Below are positions 56,020-64,000 of a DNA stretch of 64,000 nucleotides, in pieces. The notes under the pieces were generated by a model. That model was not told the DNA's origin. It worked only from the letters and a program-made list of their open reading frames with translations, and did no database searches. Every line of letters begins with the position of its first letter. The stretch's first letter is position 1. This DNA is from Ectothiorhodospira marina (GTDB lineage: Bacteria > Pseudomonadota > Gammaproteobacteria > Ectothiorhodospirales > Ectothiorhodospiraceae), in assembly GCF_900109495.1 (NCBI RefSeq), contig NZ_FOAA01000006.1, positions 1-64,000 of the forward strand. Direction: 5' to 3'. The position numbers were made by a program, and so were the translations under genes.

Positions 56020-56841
56020 TCAGATGTCCCGCAACAACTCGTTGATGCCCACCTTGGAGCGCGTCTTCTCGTCCACCTTCTTGACGATCACGGCACAGTA
56101 CAGGCTGTACTTGCCATCCTTGGCGGGCAGGTTGCCTGAGACCACCACGGAGCCGGCCGGGATGCGGCCAAAGGTGATCTCATCCTTCTCCCGATCGTAG
56201 ATGCGGGTGCTCTGACCCAGGTAGACCCCCATGGAGATCACCGAGCCTTCCTCCACGATCACCCCTTCCACCACCTCGGAGCGGGCTCCGATGAAGCAGT
56301 TGTCTTCAATGATGGTGGGCGAGGCCTGCAGGGGTTCCAGCACGCCACCGATACCCACACCGCCGGACAGATGCACGTTCTTGCCGATCTGCGCACAGGA
56401 GCCCACCGTGGCCCAGGTGTCCACCATGGTGCCTGTGTCCACAAAGGCACCGATGTTTACATAGGAGGGCATCAGGACCACGCTCGGTGCGATGAAGGCA
56501 CCTCGACGGGCGGTGGCAGGTGGCACCACGCGCACGCCGCCTTCACGTAATTCCCGCGAGTTCACGTCGGCCCATTTGGAATCCACCTTGTCGAAATAAT
56601 TGGTGAAGCCCCCCTTGATGAACTGGTTGTCATTAATGCGGAAGGAAAGCAGCACGGCCTTCTTGAGCCATTCATTCACGACCCATTCGCCATCGCGCTT
56701 TTCCGCCACCCGGGCCGTGCCCCGATCCAGCATGTCGATGGTTTCCATCACCGCATCCCGCAGGCGGGTCTCGGCATTGCGTGGGGTGATTTCCGAACGT
56801 CGTTCAAAGGCGTCTTCAATCAGGGTCTGAATGTCGCTCAT
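56020..56841 (-). CDS. dapD: 2,3,4,5-tetrahydropyridine-2,6-dicarboxylate N-succinyltransferase
   Basis: 273 residues. A left-handed beta-helix acyltransferase with hexapeptide repeats ([64 protein letters not shown]). It uses succinyl-CoA in the lysine and diaminopimelate pathway. The length equals that of E. coli DapD. The product goes to DapC, encoded just upstream on the same strand. Confidence 0.96.
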   Translation of the reverse strand: MSDIQTLIEDAFERRSEITPRNAETRLRDAVMETIDMLDRGTARVAEKRDGEWVVNEWLKKAVLLSFRINDNQFIKGGFTNYFDKVDSKWADVNSRELREGGVRVVPPATARRGAFIAPSVVLMPSYVNIGAFVDTGTMVDTWATVGSCAQIGKNVHLSGGVGIGGVLEPLQASPTIIEDNCFIGARSEVVEGVIVEEGSVISMGVYLGQSTRIYDREKDEITFGRIPAGSVVVSGNLPAKDGKYSLYCAVIVKKVDEKTRSKVGINELLRDI

Positions 56842-56929
56842 GGGAGTTCCTCTGGGGGGGCAAAACGATTGATGTGTGAATTTTAAAGGGTGATTATCAC
56901 TGCTGTCATTGCGCCTGGGTCGGATTCAT

Positions 56930-58123
56930 TCACTCCAGGTAACGGCGAATGCGGTGGGCAGCGGCGATGCAGTCTTCCAACGGCGCTACCAGCGCCATGC
57001 GAACCCGCCCTTGGCCTGGATTGCCTGTCGCGGTGGAACGCGAGAGGTAACTGCCAGGCAGCACGGTCACGTGTTCACGGGCAAAGAGTTCGCGGGCAAA
57101 GGTGTCGTCATCAACGGGGGTGTGCGCCCATAGATAGAAGCCTGCGTCGGGCCGCTGAACCTCCAGCACCCCGTTCAGGATGGGGAGAACCGCATCGAAC
57201 TTGCGGGTGTAGAGCCTCCGGTTCTCCTGCACGTGGGATTCGTCATTCCAGGCGGCAATGCTGGCGGCCTGGGCTGGAGGTGCCATGGCACAGCCATGGT
57301 AGGTGCGGTACTGGTGGAAATGCTCCAGAAGCCGGGCATCCCCCGCGACGAAGCCCGATCTCAGGCCGGGTAGATTGGAGCGTTTGGACAGGCTGTGGAA
57401 GACCACCACCCGCTCAAAATCCGTGTAACCGGCTCGTACCGCGGCGCCCAGCATCCCCGGAGGCGGGGCGGTGTCGGTGAAATGGATCTCCGAGTAGCAC
57501 TCGTCAGCGGCGATGATGAAATCATGGGCGTGGGCCAGGGTGAGCAGTCGCTGCATGAAGGCCTCATCCATGACGGTGCCGCTGGGGTTGCCGGGATTGC
57601 AGATATAAAGGAGCTGGCAGTCCTGCCATTGATCCTCGGAGATGGCATCAAGGTTCGGCAGGAACCCCTGATCCGCCTCCAGGTTCATGAAGAACGGCCG
57701 GGCCCCCGCCAGCAGGGCTGCGCCTTCATAGATCTGGTAGAAGGGGTTGGGCATCATCACCAGGGGGTTGCTTCGGGTGCGATCCACCACGCATTGGGCC
57801 AGCGCGAACAGGGCCTCCCGGGTGCCGTTGACCGGCAGTACCTGACGCTCCGGATCCAGGCTTGCCGATGGCAACTGGAAGCGCCGCACGGCCCAGTTGC
57901 GAATGGCCTGGCGCAGTTCCAGTCCGCCGCGGGTCATGGGATAGCGGCCCAGGCCCGCCAGGCTGGCCTGCAATGCCTGCAGGGCGATCTCCGGAGGCGC
58001 GTGGGCTGGCTCGCCGATGGAAAGTGGAATGGGACTCAGATGCGCGGGAGGCGTGATACCCTGCTTGAGGGCCGCAAGCTTCTGAAAGGGATAGGGCTGC
58101 AGGCGATCCAGATCGGGATTCAT
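56930..58123 (-). CDS. dapC: Succinyldiaminopimelate transaminase (DapC-type)
   Basis: 397 residues of PLP aminotransferase class I. The PLP lysine is in VFHSLSKRSNLPGLRSGF; other marks are YICNPGNPSGTVMD and ADECYSEIHF. The neighbours dapD and glnD support the DapC assignment. I prefer the ATG at 58123; an upstream ATG at 58150 would overlap a TATACT -10-like sequence (58152-58157) that suggests transcription starts after it. The product amination is the step after DapD. Confidence 0.9.
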   Translation of the reverse strand: MNPDLDRLQPYPFQKLAALKQGITPPAHLSPIPLSIGEPAHAPPEIALQALQASLAGLGRYPMTRGGLELRQAIRNWAVRRFQLPSASLDPERQVLPVNGTREALFALAQCVVDRTRSNPLVMMPNPFYQIYEGAALLAGARPFFMNLEADQGFLPNLDAISEDQWQDCQLLYICNPGNPSGTVMDEAFMQRLLTLAHAHDFIIAADECYSEIHFTDTAPPPGMLGAAVRAGYTDFERVVVFHSLSKRSNLPGLRSGFVAGDARLLEHFHQYRTYHGCAMAPPAQAASIAAWNDESHVQENRRLYTRKFDAVLPILNGVLEVQRPDAGFYLWAHTPVDDDTFARELFAREHVTVLPGSYLSRSTATGNPGQGRVRMALVAPLEDCIAAAHRIRRYLE

Positions 58124-58208
58124 GTCTTGGGGGCACGAAAAGGGCGCCATAGTATACGGCAGATGACACCACGATGAAGGGGCAGCCTGCGGCGGCACAG
58201 GCCCGGGT

Positions 58209-60918
58209 TTAGATCGCCAACTCCTTGGGGGGCTGTTCAGCCGAACCGATCTCCAGCGCTTCTGTCAGCCGTGAGGCGATCAGCGCCTGTTGTGCAGGGT
58301 CGCTGATGGGGGTGTCATCCAGATTGGAGATATAGAACACGTCATCGGCCTGTTCGCCGGCAGTGGCAATCTTGGCATTGTGGACCTTCACCTGACAGTC
58401 GGTGAGGATGATGCCGATACGCGAGAGCAGGCCCGGACGGTCCGCCGTGCTGATGTTCAACACGGTGCGCAAATGATGCGTATGCGGCGCGAATCTCACC
58501 TCAGTGGGGACGTCGAAGTGCTTGAGCTGACGGGGGGTGGAGCGACGCACCATGCCGGGGCGGCGGTCAGGCTCCTTCAGGCGTTCCTTGAGTAGACGCC
58601 CGATTTCCTGGACCCTGAAAGGGTTGTCGATGGGCTGGCCGATATCTTCCAGTACCAGGAAGGTATCCAGGGTGCGGCCGCTGCTGGTTGTAATAATGCG
58701 GGCATCCACGATGTCCAGGCCCAGTTGGGTCAGCGCCGTGCTGGTCAGGGCGAACAGGTGGGGGTGGTCTTCTGTATAGAGGAAGATCTCGGTGCTGCCC
58801 CGGGCCGTCTCCTGACGCACCTGGACCAGCGGCAGATCCTCTTCGTCCACCTCATGGATGGCCCGGGTATGCCAGGCAATCTCATCGGCAGAGTGACGCA
58901 GGAAATAGTCCACGTCAAAGTCATTCCAGATGGCGAAACAGTGTGCCTCATCCACGCCGCGAGATTTGAGTAGCTCCAGTGCGTGGGTTTGCACCTCGCC
59001 TACCAGCTCATCCTGGTCCGGGGGATTGTCCAGCCCGCGACGCAGCATGCGCTGGGTGGAGGCATACAGGTTGGAGAGCAGGGAGTTCTTCCAGGAGTTC
59101 CATAACTTGGGATTGGTGCCCCGGATATCGGCCACGGTGAGCAGATAGAGATAGTTCAGGCGCATGGTATTGCCCACCTGGGAGGCGAATTCCATGACCA
59201 CGTCCGGATCCGAGATGTCCCGGCGCTGGGCGGTGAGGGACATGAGCAGGTGGGCGCGAACCAGCCAGCCCACCAGGTTGGCATCGTACAGGGCCAGCCC
59301 ATGACGCAGACAGAATTCCCGTGCTTCTTCAGCGCCCAGCTCCGAGTGGTCACCGCCGCGTCCCTTGGCAATATCATGAAACAGACCGGCCAGGTAAAGC
59401 AGTTCCGGCTTGGGGATGCGCCGAAAGATGCGCGAGCACTCGGGGAGTTCGTGATCATGCTCACTGTTGGCGAAGCGCCGCAGGTTGCGGATGACAGCCA
59501 GGGTGTGTTCGTCCACGGTGAAGACATGAAACAGGTCGTACTGCATGCGTCCCACGATCAGGGCAAAGGTGGGCAGGTAGGCGGCCAGTACCCCGTAGCG
59601 GTTCATGCGGCGCAGCTGGTGAGTGACGCCATGGGGTTGACGCAGAATCTCCATGAACAGGCTGCGGCAGGCCAGGTCCTGGCGGAACTTGTCATCGATC
59701 AGGCCGCGGTGGGCACGGATCTCGCGGATGGTGGACGCGCGGATGCCCTTGAGATCCGGATGCTGCTGAAGCAGCAGGAAGACTTCCAGCAGGGCAGGGG
59801 GGTACTGCCGGAACACCCGGGGGTGGGTGATCTCCAGAAAGCCGCGCCTTGCCTGGAAACGCCGGTTGATGGGCACGATATCATCATCGGTGTCATCCAG
59901 CAGGATGGCCTCGCTGAAATGCTGCAAGAGCATTTCATTGAGCCGTTCCAGTTCCATCACGGTGCGGAAGTACTGCTGCATGAACTGTTCAACCGCCAGA
60001 TTGTGGTCGTGGTCACTAAAGCCCAGGAGGTTGGCCAGGCGGCGCTGATAATCGAACAGCAGTCGATCCTCCTTGCGGCCGCTGAGCATGTGCAGGGCAA
60101 AACGCACCCGCCACAGAAAGGCTTGGCCATCCATCAGGTCGTGGTATTCGGCCTGGGTGAGAAAGCCGTGGGCCACCAGTTCCGCCAGGGCGCTGGAGCC
60201 GAAGTGGCGTTGGGTGACCCAGCCGATCATCTGGATATCGCGCAGCCCCCCGGGGCTTTCCTTGAGGTTGGGCTCCAGGCGATAAGCAGTCTCGCCAAAG
60301 CGCTGATGACGGGCCTCCTGTTCATCCAGCTTGGCGGCAAAAAAGGCCCGGCTGTTCCACATGCGCTCCGGGCTGATGCGTGATTCCAGCTCCGAGAACA
60401 GGGTGTCCGGGCCGGTCAGGGCGCGTGATTCCAGCAGGTTGGTGGCCACGGTGATATCGGCGGCGGCTTCACGGCTGCAGTCCTCCAGGCTACGCACGCT
60501 ATGCCCCAGTTCCAGGCCAATGTCCCAAAGAAACGTCACGAAGGCGCCCAGGCGTTCCTCGGTGGCCGGGGAGATCTCATTCTCATACAGGATCACGATA
60601 TCCACATCCGATCCCGGATGCAGGTCGCCCCGTCCATACCCCCCCCACGGCGGCCAGGCCCAGCGCCTTTTCCCGGTGCAGGTCCATGGCCTCCCAGGCG
60701 GTGATCAGTAATCGATCCATGGTGGCGGCCCGGGCCTGCACCAGGTCGGTCACGGCGCAGCCTTCGGCGAAGGCGGTCTCCAGCGCCTGGCGTACGTGGT
60801 TGAGCGTATCCACATAGGTTTGCCGGTGCGGCGGGGAATGGGCACGCAACCGTTGCTCTTGCGCCTCCCAGTCCAGACGCTGTTGAATGGATTCCGGCAG
60901 GGGCCTCAAGGTGGGCAT
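58209..60918 (-). pseudogene. glnD: Bifunctional uridylyltransferase/UR enzyme GlnD, with a frameshift
   Basis: GlnD uridylylates the PII nitrogen proteins and removes the group again. Frame 1 (60918 to about 60640) starts MPTLRPLPESIQQRLDWEAQ and reads EKALGLAAVGG; the remainder, SDVDIVILYENE onward to 58209, is one frame over. The switch lies in eight consecutive C on the + strand (60639-60646; eight G in the coding strand). Removing one G gives AVGGYGRGDLHPGSDVDIVIL, the intact nucleotidyltransferase motif, and a 902-residue protein (E. coli GlnD is 890). The downstream parts are intact: HD domain (HDIAKGRGGDHSELGAEEA) and two ACT domains. So it is a true frameshift or an assembly/sequencing error. 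Coordinates span both pieces. Confidence 0.9.
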
Positions 60919-60928
60919 GGGCTGGCTC

Positions 60929-61699
60929 TCAGCTGATGCGCTCGTCCTTGCGCAGGGTCAGGATCTCGTGGCCTTCCTCGGTCACCAGGATGGTGTGTTC
61001 CCACTGGGCCGACAGGCTGTGGTCCTTGGTGACCACTGTCCAGCCGTCGGCCAGAAGTCTTGTGTGACGTTTGCCGACATTCACCATGGGCTCGATGGTG
61101 AAGGTCATGCCCGGTTGCAGTTCCATGCCTTCGCCGGGCGAACCGAAGTGCAGCACCTGGGGATCTTCGTGGAATTCCCGGCCGATGCCGTGACCACAGT
61201 ATTCGCGCACCACGCTGCACCGTTCAGCCTCGGCGTAGGTTTGCACAGCATGGCCGATGTCACCCAGGCGGGCGCCGGGACGCACCATCCGGATGCCTCG
61301 CCACAGGGCCTCATGGGCGATATCCACCACGCGCTGTGCCTTCACCGAGGGTTTGCCAATGATGAACATGCGGCTGGTGTCGCCATGGTAGCCGTCGTGG
61401 ATCACGGTGATGTCAATGTTCAGGATGTCCCCATCCTTCAGGCGACGTTCCCCGGGAATGCCGTGGCACACCTGGTGGTTCAGTGAGGTACAGATGGAGC
61501 GGGGAAAACCCCGGTAGTTCAATGGCGCAGGTATTGCCCTCTGTACGTTGACAATGTGGTGATGGCAGAGTTCGTCCAGCTCGCCGGTGGTGATCCCGGC
61601 CTGCACATGGGGCGTGATCATCTCCAGAACTTCGGCGGCCATACGGCCGGCCACGCGCATTTTTTCGATCTCTTCCGGGGTCTTGATGGATACGGGCAT
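60929..61699 (-). CDS. map: Methionine aminopeptidase, type I
   Basis: 256 residues. The five metal ligands are visible: D in NIDITVIHDG, D in YHGDTSRMF, H in CGHGIGREFHE, E in FTIEPM and E in ILVTEEGHEIL. It removes the initiator methionine. It starts at 61699 and is divergent from rpsB, the standard map/rpsB layout of gammaproteobacteria. It is followed 10 bp later by glnD. Confidence 0.97.
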   Translation of the reverse strand: MPVSIKTPEEIEKMRVAGRMAAEVLEMITPHVQAGITTGELDELCHHHIVNVQRAIPAPLNYRGFPRSICTSLNHQVCHGIPGERRLKDGDILNIDITVIHDGYHGDTSRMFIIGKPSVKAQRVVDIAHEALWRGIRMVRPGARLGDIGHAVQTYAEAERCSVVREYCGHGIGREFHEDPQVLHFGSPGEGMELQPGMTFTIEPMVNVGKRHTRLLADGWTVVTKDHSLSAQWEHTILVTEEGHEILTLRKDERIS

Positions 61700-61737
61700 C
61701 AGGTGGGGTCCATGGCGGGTTGTGACGCGCTATGCGT

Positions 61738-61766
61738 TTGTTGTGAAAGACCGATTATGGTATAAA
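61738..61766 (+). promoter_or_regulatory. Candidate promoter of rpsB-tsf
   Basis: TTGTTG (61738-61743) and TATAAA (61761-61766) are 17 bp apart. The roughly 140-base leader that follows can fold (TGGC...GCCA around 61843-61866) and might carry the S2-mediated feedback site known from other proteobacteria; I could not confirm the conserved motif. Confidence 0.45.
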
Positions 61767-61905
61767 GCGCCCGCGCTCCATGCAAACCAGACCGCCGGGA
61801 GCGTCCACTCTATCGAATCCACACATACGCCGTCACTCATGGCTGGGTGCCCTTTTCGGGTTGCCATGCGGGGCGTATGGAGGCTCAACCCTCAGGAGAA
61901 TCATT

Positions 61906-62700
61906 ATGCCTAACGTGACCATGCGTCAGATGCTCGAAGCAGGCGTCCATTTCGGACACCAGACCCGTTACTGGAACCCGAAGATGGATCAGTACATCTT
62001 CGGCCACCGCAACAAGATCCACATCATCAACCTCGAGAAGACGGTTCCGTGCTTCAACGACGCGATGAACTACCTGGGCAAGATGGCTGCCAATGGCGGC
62101 AACATCATGTTCGTGGGGACCAAGCGTTCCGCCCGTGACCTGGTGGCGGAGCACGCCAGACGCTGCAAGATGCCCTTCGTGAACCACCGTTGGTTGGGCG
62201 GCATGCTCACCAACTTCAAGACCGTGCGCCAATCCATCCGTCGCCTGAAGGATCTGGAGGCCATGAAGGAAGATGGCAGCCTGCATGTGCTGAACAAGAA
62301 GGAAGCCCTGATGCGCATGCGCGAGATGGAAAAACTCGAGCGCAGCCTGGGCGGCATCAAGGATATGCCCGGCCTGCCCGATGCCCTGTTCGTGATCGAC
62401 GTGGGTTACGAACGCATTGCCATCAGCGAAGCCCGCAAGCTGGGTATTCCGGTGGTGGCCGTGGTGGATAGCAACAACTCCCCTGATGGCGTTGATTACG
62501 TGATTCCCGGTAATGATGACGCCATGCGCGCCATCCAGCTGTACGTCAGCGCTGCGGCGGATGCCATCAATGACGCCCTGAATGTGGCCCGTGCCGGTGC
62601 CGGCGAAGAGTTCGTCGAGGAGAAGGGCGAGGCGCCCGCCCCGGCCGCTGAACCCACGCCAGCCCCAGCCCCCGAAGCCGGCCAGGCTGAGGCCAGGTAA
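61906..62700 (+). CDS. rpsB: 30S ribosomal protein S2
   Basis: 264 residues. Starts [27 protein letters not shown] and contains IHIINLEKT and [15 protein letters not shown], the standard S2 sequence. The C-terminus has an extended Ala/Pro/Glu tail ([18 protein letters not shown]) that is longer than in E. coli (241 residues). AGGAGA precedes the ATG at 61906. Confidence 0.98.
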   Translation: MPNVTMRQMLEAGVHFGHQTRYWNPKMDQYIFGHRNKIHIINLEKTVPCFNDAMNYLGKMAANGGNIMFVGTKRSARDLVAEHARRCKMPFVNHRWLGGMLTNFKTVRQSIRRLKDLEAMKEDGSLHVLNKKEALMRMREMEKLERSLGGIKDMPGLPDALFVIDVGYERIAISEARKLGIPVVAVVDSNNSPDGVDYVIPGNDDAMRAIQLYVSAAADAINDALNVARAGAGEEFVEEKGEAPAPAAEPTPAPAPEAGQAEAR

Positions 62701-62772
62701 CTCTTCCCGGGCTCTGCCGATGCCCATCGGGTATCGGCGGGGCGCTGCAAACGAATTCTCAGGAGTATCCCC

Positions 62773-63651
62773 ATGCAGATTACCGCATCCATGGTCAAAG
62801 AACTGCGCGAGACCACCGGCGCAGGCATGATGGAGTGCAAGAAGGCCCTGACAGCCGCCAATGGCGACATGGACGCCGCCATTGAGCAGATGCGCAAGTC
62901 CGGTGCCGCCAAGGCGGTCAAGAAGGCCGATCGGGTCGCTGCCGAAGGGCAGGTGATGGTGGCCAACTCGGACGATCATCGTCGTGCCGCTATCGTCGAA
63001 GTCAACTGCGAAACCGACTTCGTGGCCAAGGACGAGAACTTCAAGGCATTTGTTGCCCAGGTGGCCGAACAGGCATTGGCCCAGCAGCCTGCCGACGTGG
63101 ACGCCCTGATGGCGTTGTCCGGCCCCGAAGGCAGCCTCGAGGAGACTCGCGCAGCCCTGGTGGCCAAGATTGGCGAGAATGTCCAGGTGCGCCGCTTCGA
63201 ACTCTTCGCCAGTGAAGATGGTGAGCTGGCCCATTACCTCCATGGCACCCGCATCGGTGTTGTGGTGGAAATGGTCGGCGGCAATCAGGATCTGGCTCGC
63301 GACGTGGCCATGCATATCGCCGCTAGCCACCCCGTGTGCGTGGACGAGAGTCAGGTCCCTCAGGACCTGCTCCAGAAGGAAGAGGCTGTTTTCCGCGCCC
63401 AGGCCGAGGAAAGCGGTAAACCGGCTGAAATCATTGACAAGATGATTACCGGGCGTATCAAGAAATACCTGAGCGAAGTCACCTTGCTGGGTCAGCCCTT
63501 CGTCAAGGATCCTGACCAGACGGTGGGTCAGATGCTCAAGGCCGCTGGTGCCCAGGTAAGACAGTTCGCTCGTTTCGAAGTGGGCGAAGGGATTGAGAAG
63601 AAGACGGAAAACTTCGCTGAAGAGGTCATGGCCCAAGCGAAGGGCTCCTGA
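62773..63651 (+). CDS. tsf: Translation elongation factor Ts
   Basis: 292 residues: [24 protein letters not shown] at the start, the N-terminal UBA-like domain, and the core [28 protein letters not shown]. It is the nucleotide-exchange factor of EF-Tu. AGGAG precedes the start. It is 72 bp after rpsB and 80 bp before pyrH. Confidence 0.98.
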   Translation: MQITASMVKELRETTGAGMMECKKALTAANGDMDAAIEQMRKSGAAKAVKKADRVAAEGQVMVANSDDHRRAAIVEVNCETDFVAKDENFKAFVAQVAEQALAQQPADVDALMALSGPEGSLEETRAALVAKIGENVQVRRFELFASEDGELAHYLHGTRIGVVVEMVGGNQDLARDVAMHIAASHPVCVDESQVPQDLLQKEEAVFRAQAEESGKPAEIIDKMITGRIKKYLSEVTLLGQPFVKDPDQTVGQMLKAAGAQVRQFARFEVGEGIEKKTENFAEEVMAQAKGS

Positions 63652-63681
63652 TATTGTTTTAAAGAAAACACCGCCCCAGAA

Positions 63682-63702
63682 CCCGGGGCCCGTGGCCCCG
63701 GG
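63682..63702 (+). terminator. Hairpin between tsf and pyrH
   Basis: CCCGGGGCC-CGT-GGCCCCGGG is a perfect 9-bp stem with a three-base loop, without a T tract. It could lower read-through into pyrH or protect the rpsB-tsf mRNA end. Confidence 0.55.
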
Positions 63703-63731
63703 GACCGACAATCCAGCCATCAAGGTTACCC

Positions 63732-64000
63732 ATGACTGACGACACCCGCCCTGCCTATAAGCGAATCCTGCTGAAGCTGAGTGGCGAGGCTCTGATGGGA
63801 GATCTGGAATACGGGATCTGTCCAAATGTATTGGGGCGGGTGGCTCGCGAGGTGGCTGAACTGAGCCGACTCGGCGTCGAGGTGGCCATCGTGATCGGCG
63901 GAGGCAATATCTTCCGGGGGGCCGGCATGGCCCAGGCCGGTATGGATCGGGTCAGCGCCGATCATATGGGCATGCTGGCCACGGTAATGAACGGTCTGGC
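63732..64000 (+). CDS. pyrH: Uridylate kinase (5' part, cut by the window end)
   Basis: The first 89 residues are present. [16 protein letters not shown] is the UMP kinase P-loop-like start, and [38 protein letters not shown] is the classic family segment. It phosphorylates UMP to UDP. The order rpsB-tsf-pyrH is conserved. The rest lies beyond 64000. Confidence 0.96.
   Translation, partial: MTDDTRPAYKRILLKLSGEALMGDLEYGICPNVLGRVAREVAELSRLGVEVAIVIGGGNIFRGAGMAQAGMDRVSADHMGMLATVMNGL

Noticed and set aside
61885-63825. Long antisense frame (646 codons) opposite rpsB and tsf
   Set aside because: It mirrors the codons of two highly conserved genes in GC-rich DNA, has no family features, and starts inside pyrH.

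Overview
The window is about 64 kb of GC-rich chromosome from a gammaproteobacterium, most likely a purple sulfur bacterium of the Ectothiorhodospiraceae type. Conserved housekeeping blocks (rpoE-rseABC-mucD-lepA-lepB-rnc-era-recO-pdxJ-acpS; map-glnD-dapC-dapD beside rpsB-tsf-pyrH; dnaX-ybaB-recR) have the gammaproteobacterial order. A light-harvesting beta/alpha pair (15429-15875) with the bacteriochlorophyll-ligand histidines points to an anoxygenic phototroph. The assignment comes from gene content and order, not from a phylogeny.

Layout. 1-1260 is a gene graveyard: relics of a PfpI/DJ-1 protein, an NnrS-like protein that still has an FNR/DNR-type box, and a sulfite reductase hemoprotein, ending in a perfect 45-bp tandem duplication of a palindromic repeat. 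1252-2382 encodes a hemerythrin-GGDEF diguanylate cyclase. 2887-14832 is an 11-gene chemosensory operon on the minus strand. It encodes a soluble receptor with two signalling tips, a triple-CheW protein, CheB, a HEAT-repeat protein, CheR, CheY, CheA, a STAS protein, a second CheY, a short membrane MCP and a ParA-like ATPase. Next come a DUF4197 relic, the orphan light-harvesting operon, tRNA-Val(CAC), a CbbR-like LysR regulator and motAB. 19187-30953 carries an HDOD protein, ispG, a YhaO/YhaN-like nuclease pair, 4.5S RNA, dnaX-ybaB-recR, a HIT protein and an unassigned outer-membrane protein. 30978-35353 (minus except orn) carries rsgA, phhB, orn, a rhodanese and nadB. 35701-46967 is the rpoE-to-acpS block. 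46954-52741 (minus) is a TonB receptor / periplasmic binding protein / hybrid histidine kinase operon. 52781-55939 carries cysM, an exonuclease, rlmD and a small membrane protein. 56020-61699 (minus) holds dapD, dapC, glnD and map, and 61906-64000 holds rpsB, tsf and the start of pyrH.

How the genes work together. The chemosensory operon contains all the parts needed for a self-contained, probably cytoplasmic array: soluble tandem receptor, multi-CheW scaffold, kinase, adaptation enzymes, two CheYs and a ParA-type positioning ATPase. motAB lies a few kb away. The TonB receptor, binding protein and kinase are translationally packed and probably form one envelope-to-cytoplasm sensing route with an unknown ligand. 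The clearest anomaly among core genes is glnD, which is split by one extra base in a run of eight C/G inside the nucleotidyltransferase active-site motif; this is either a real mutation or a sequencing error.
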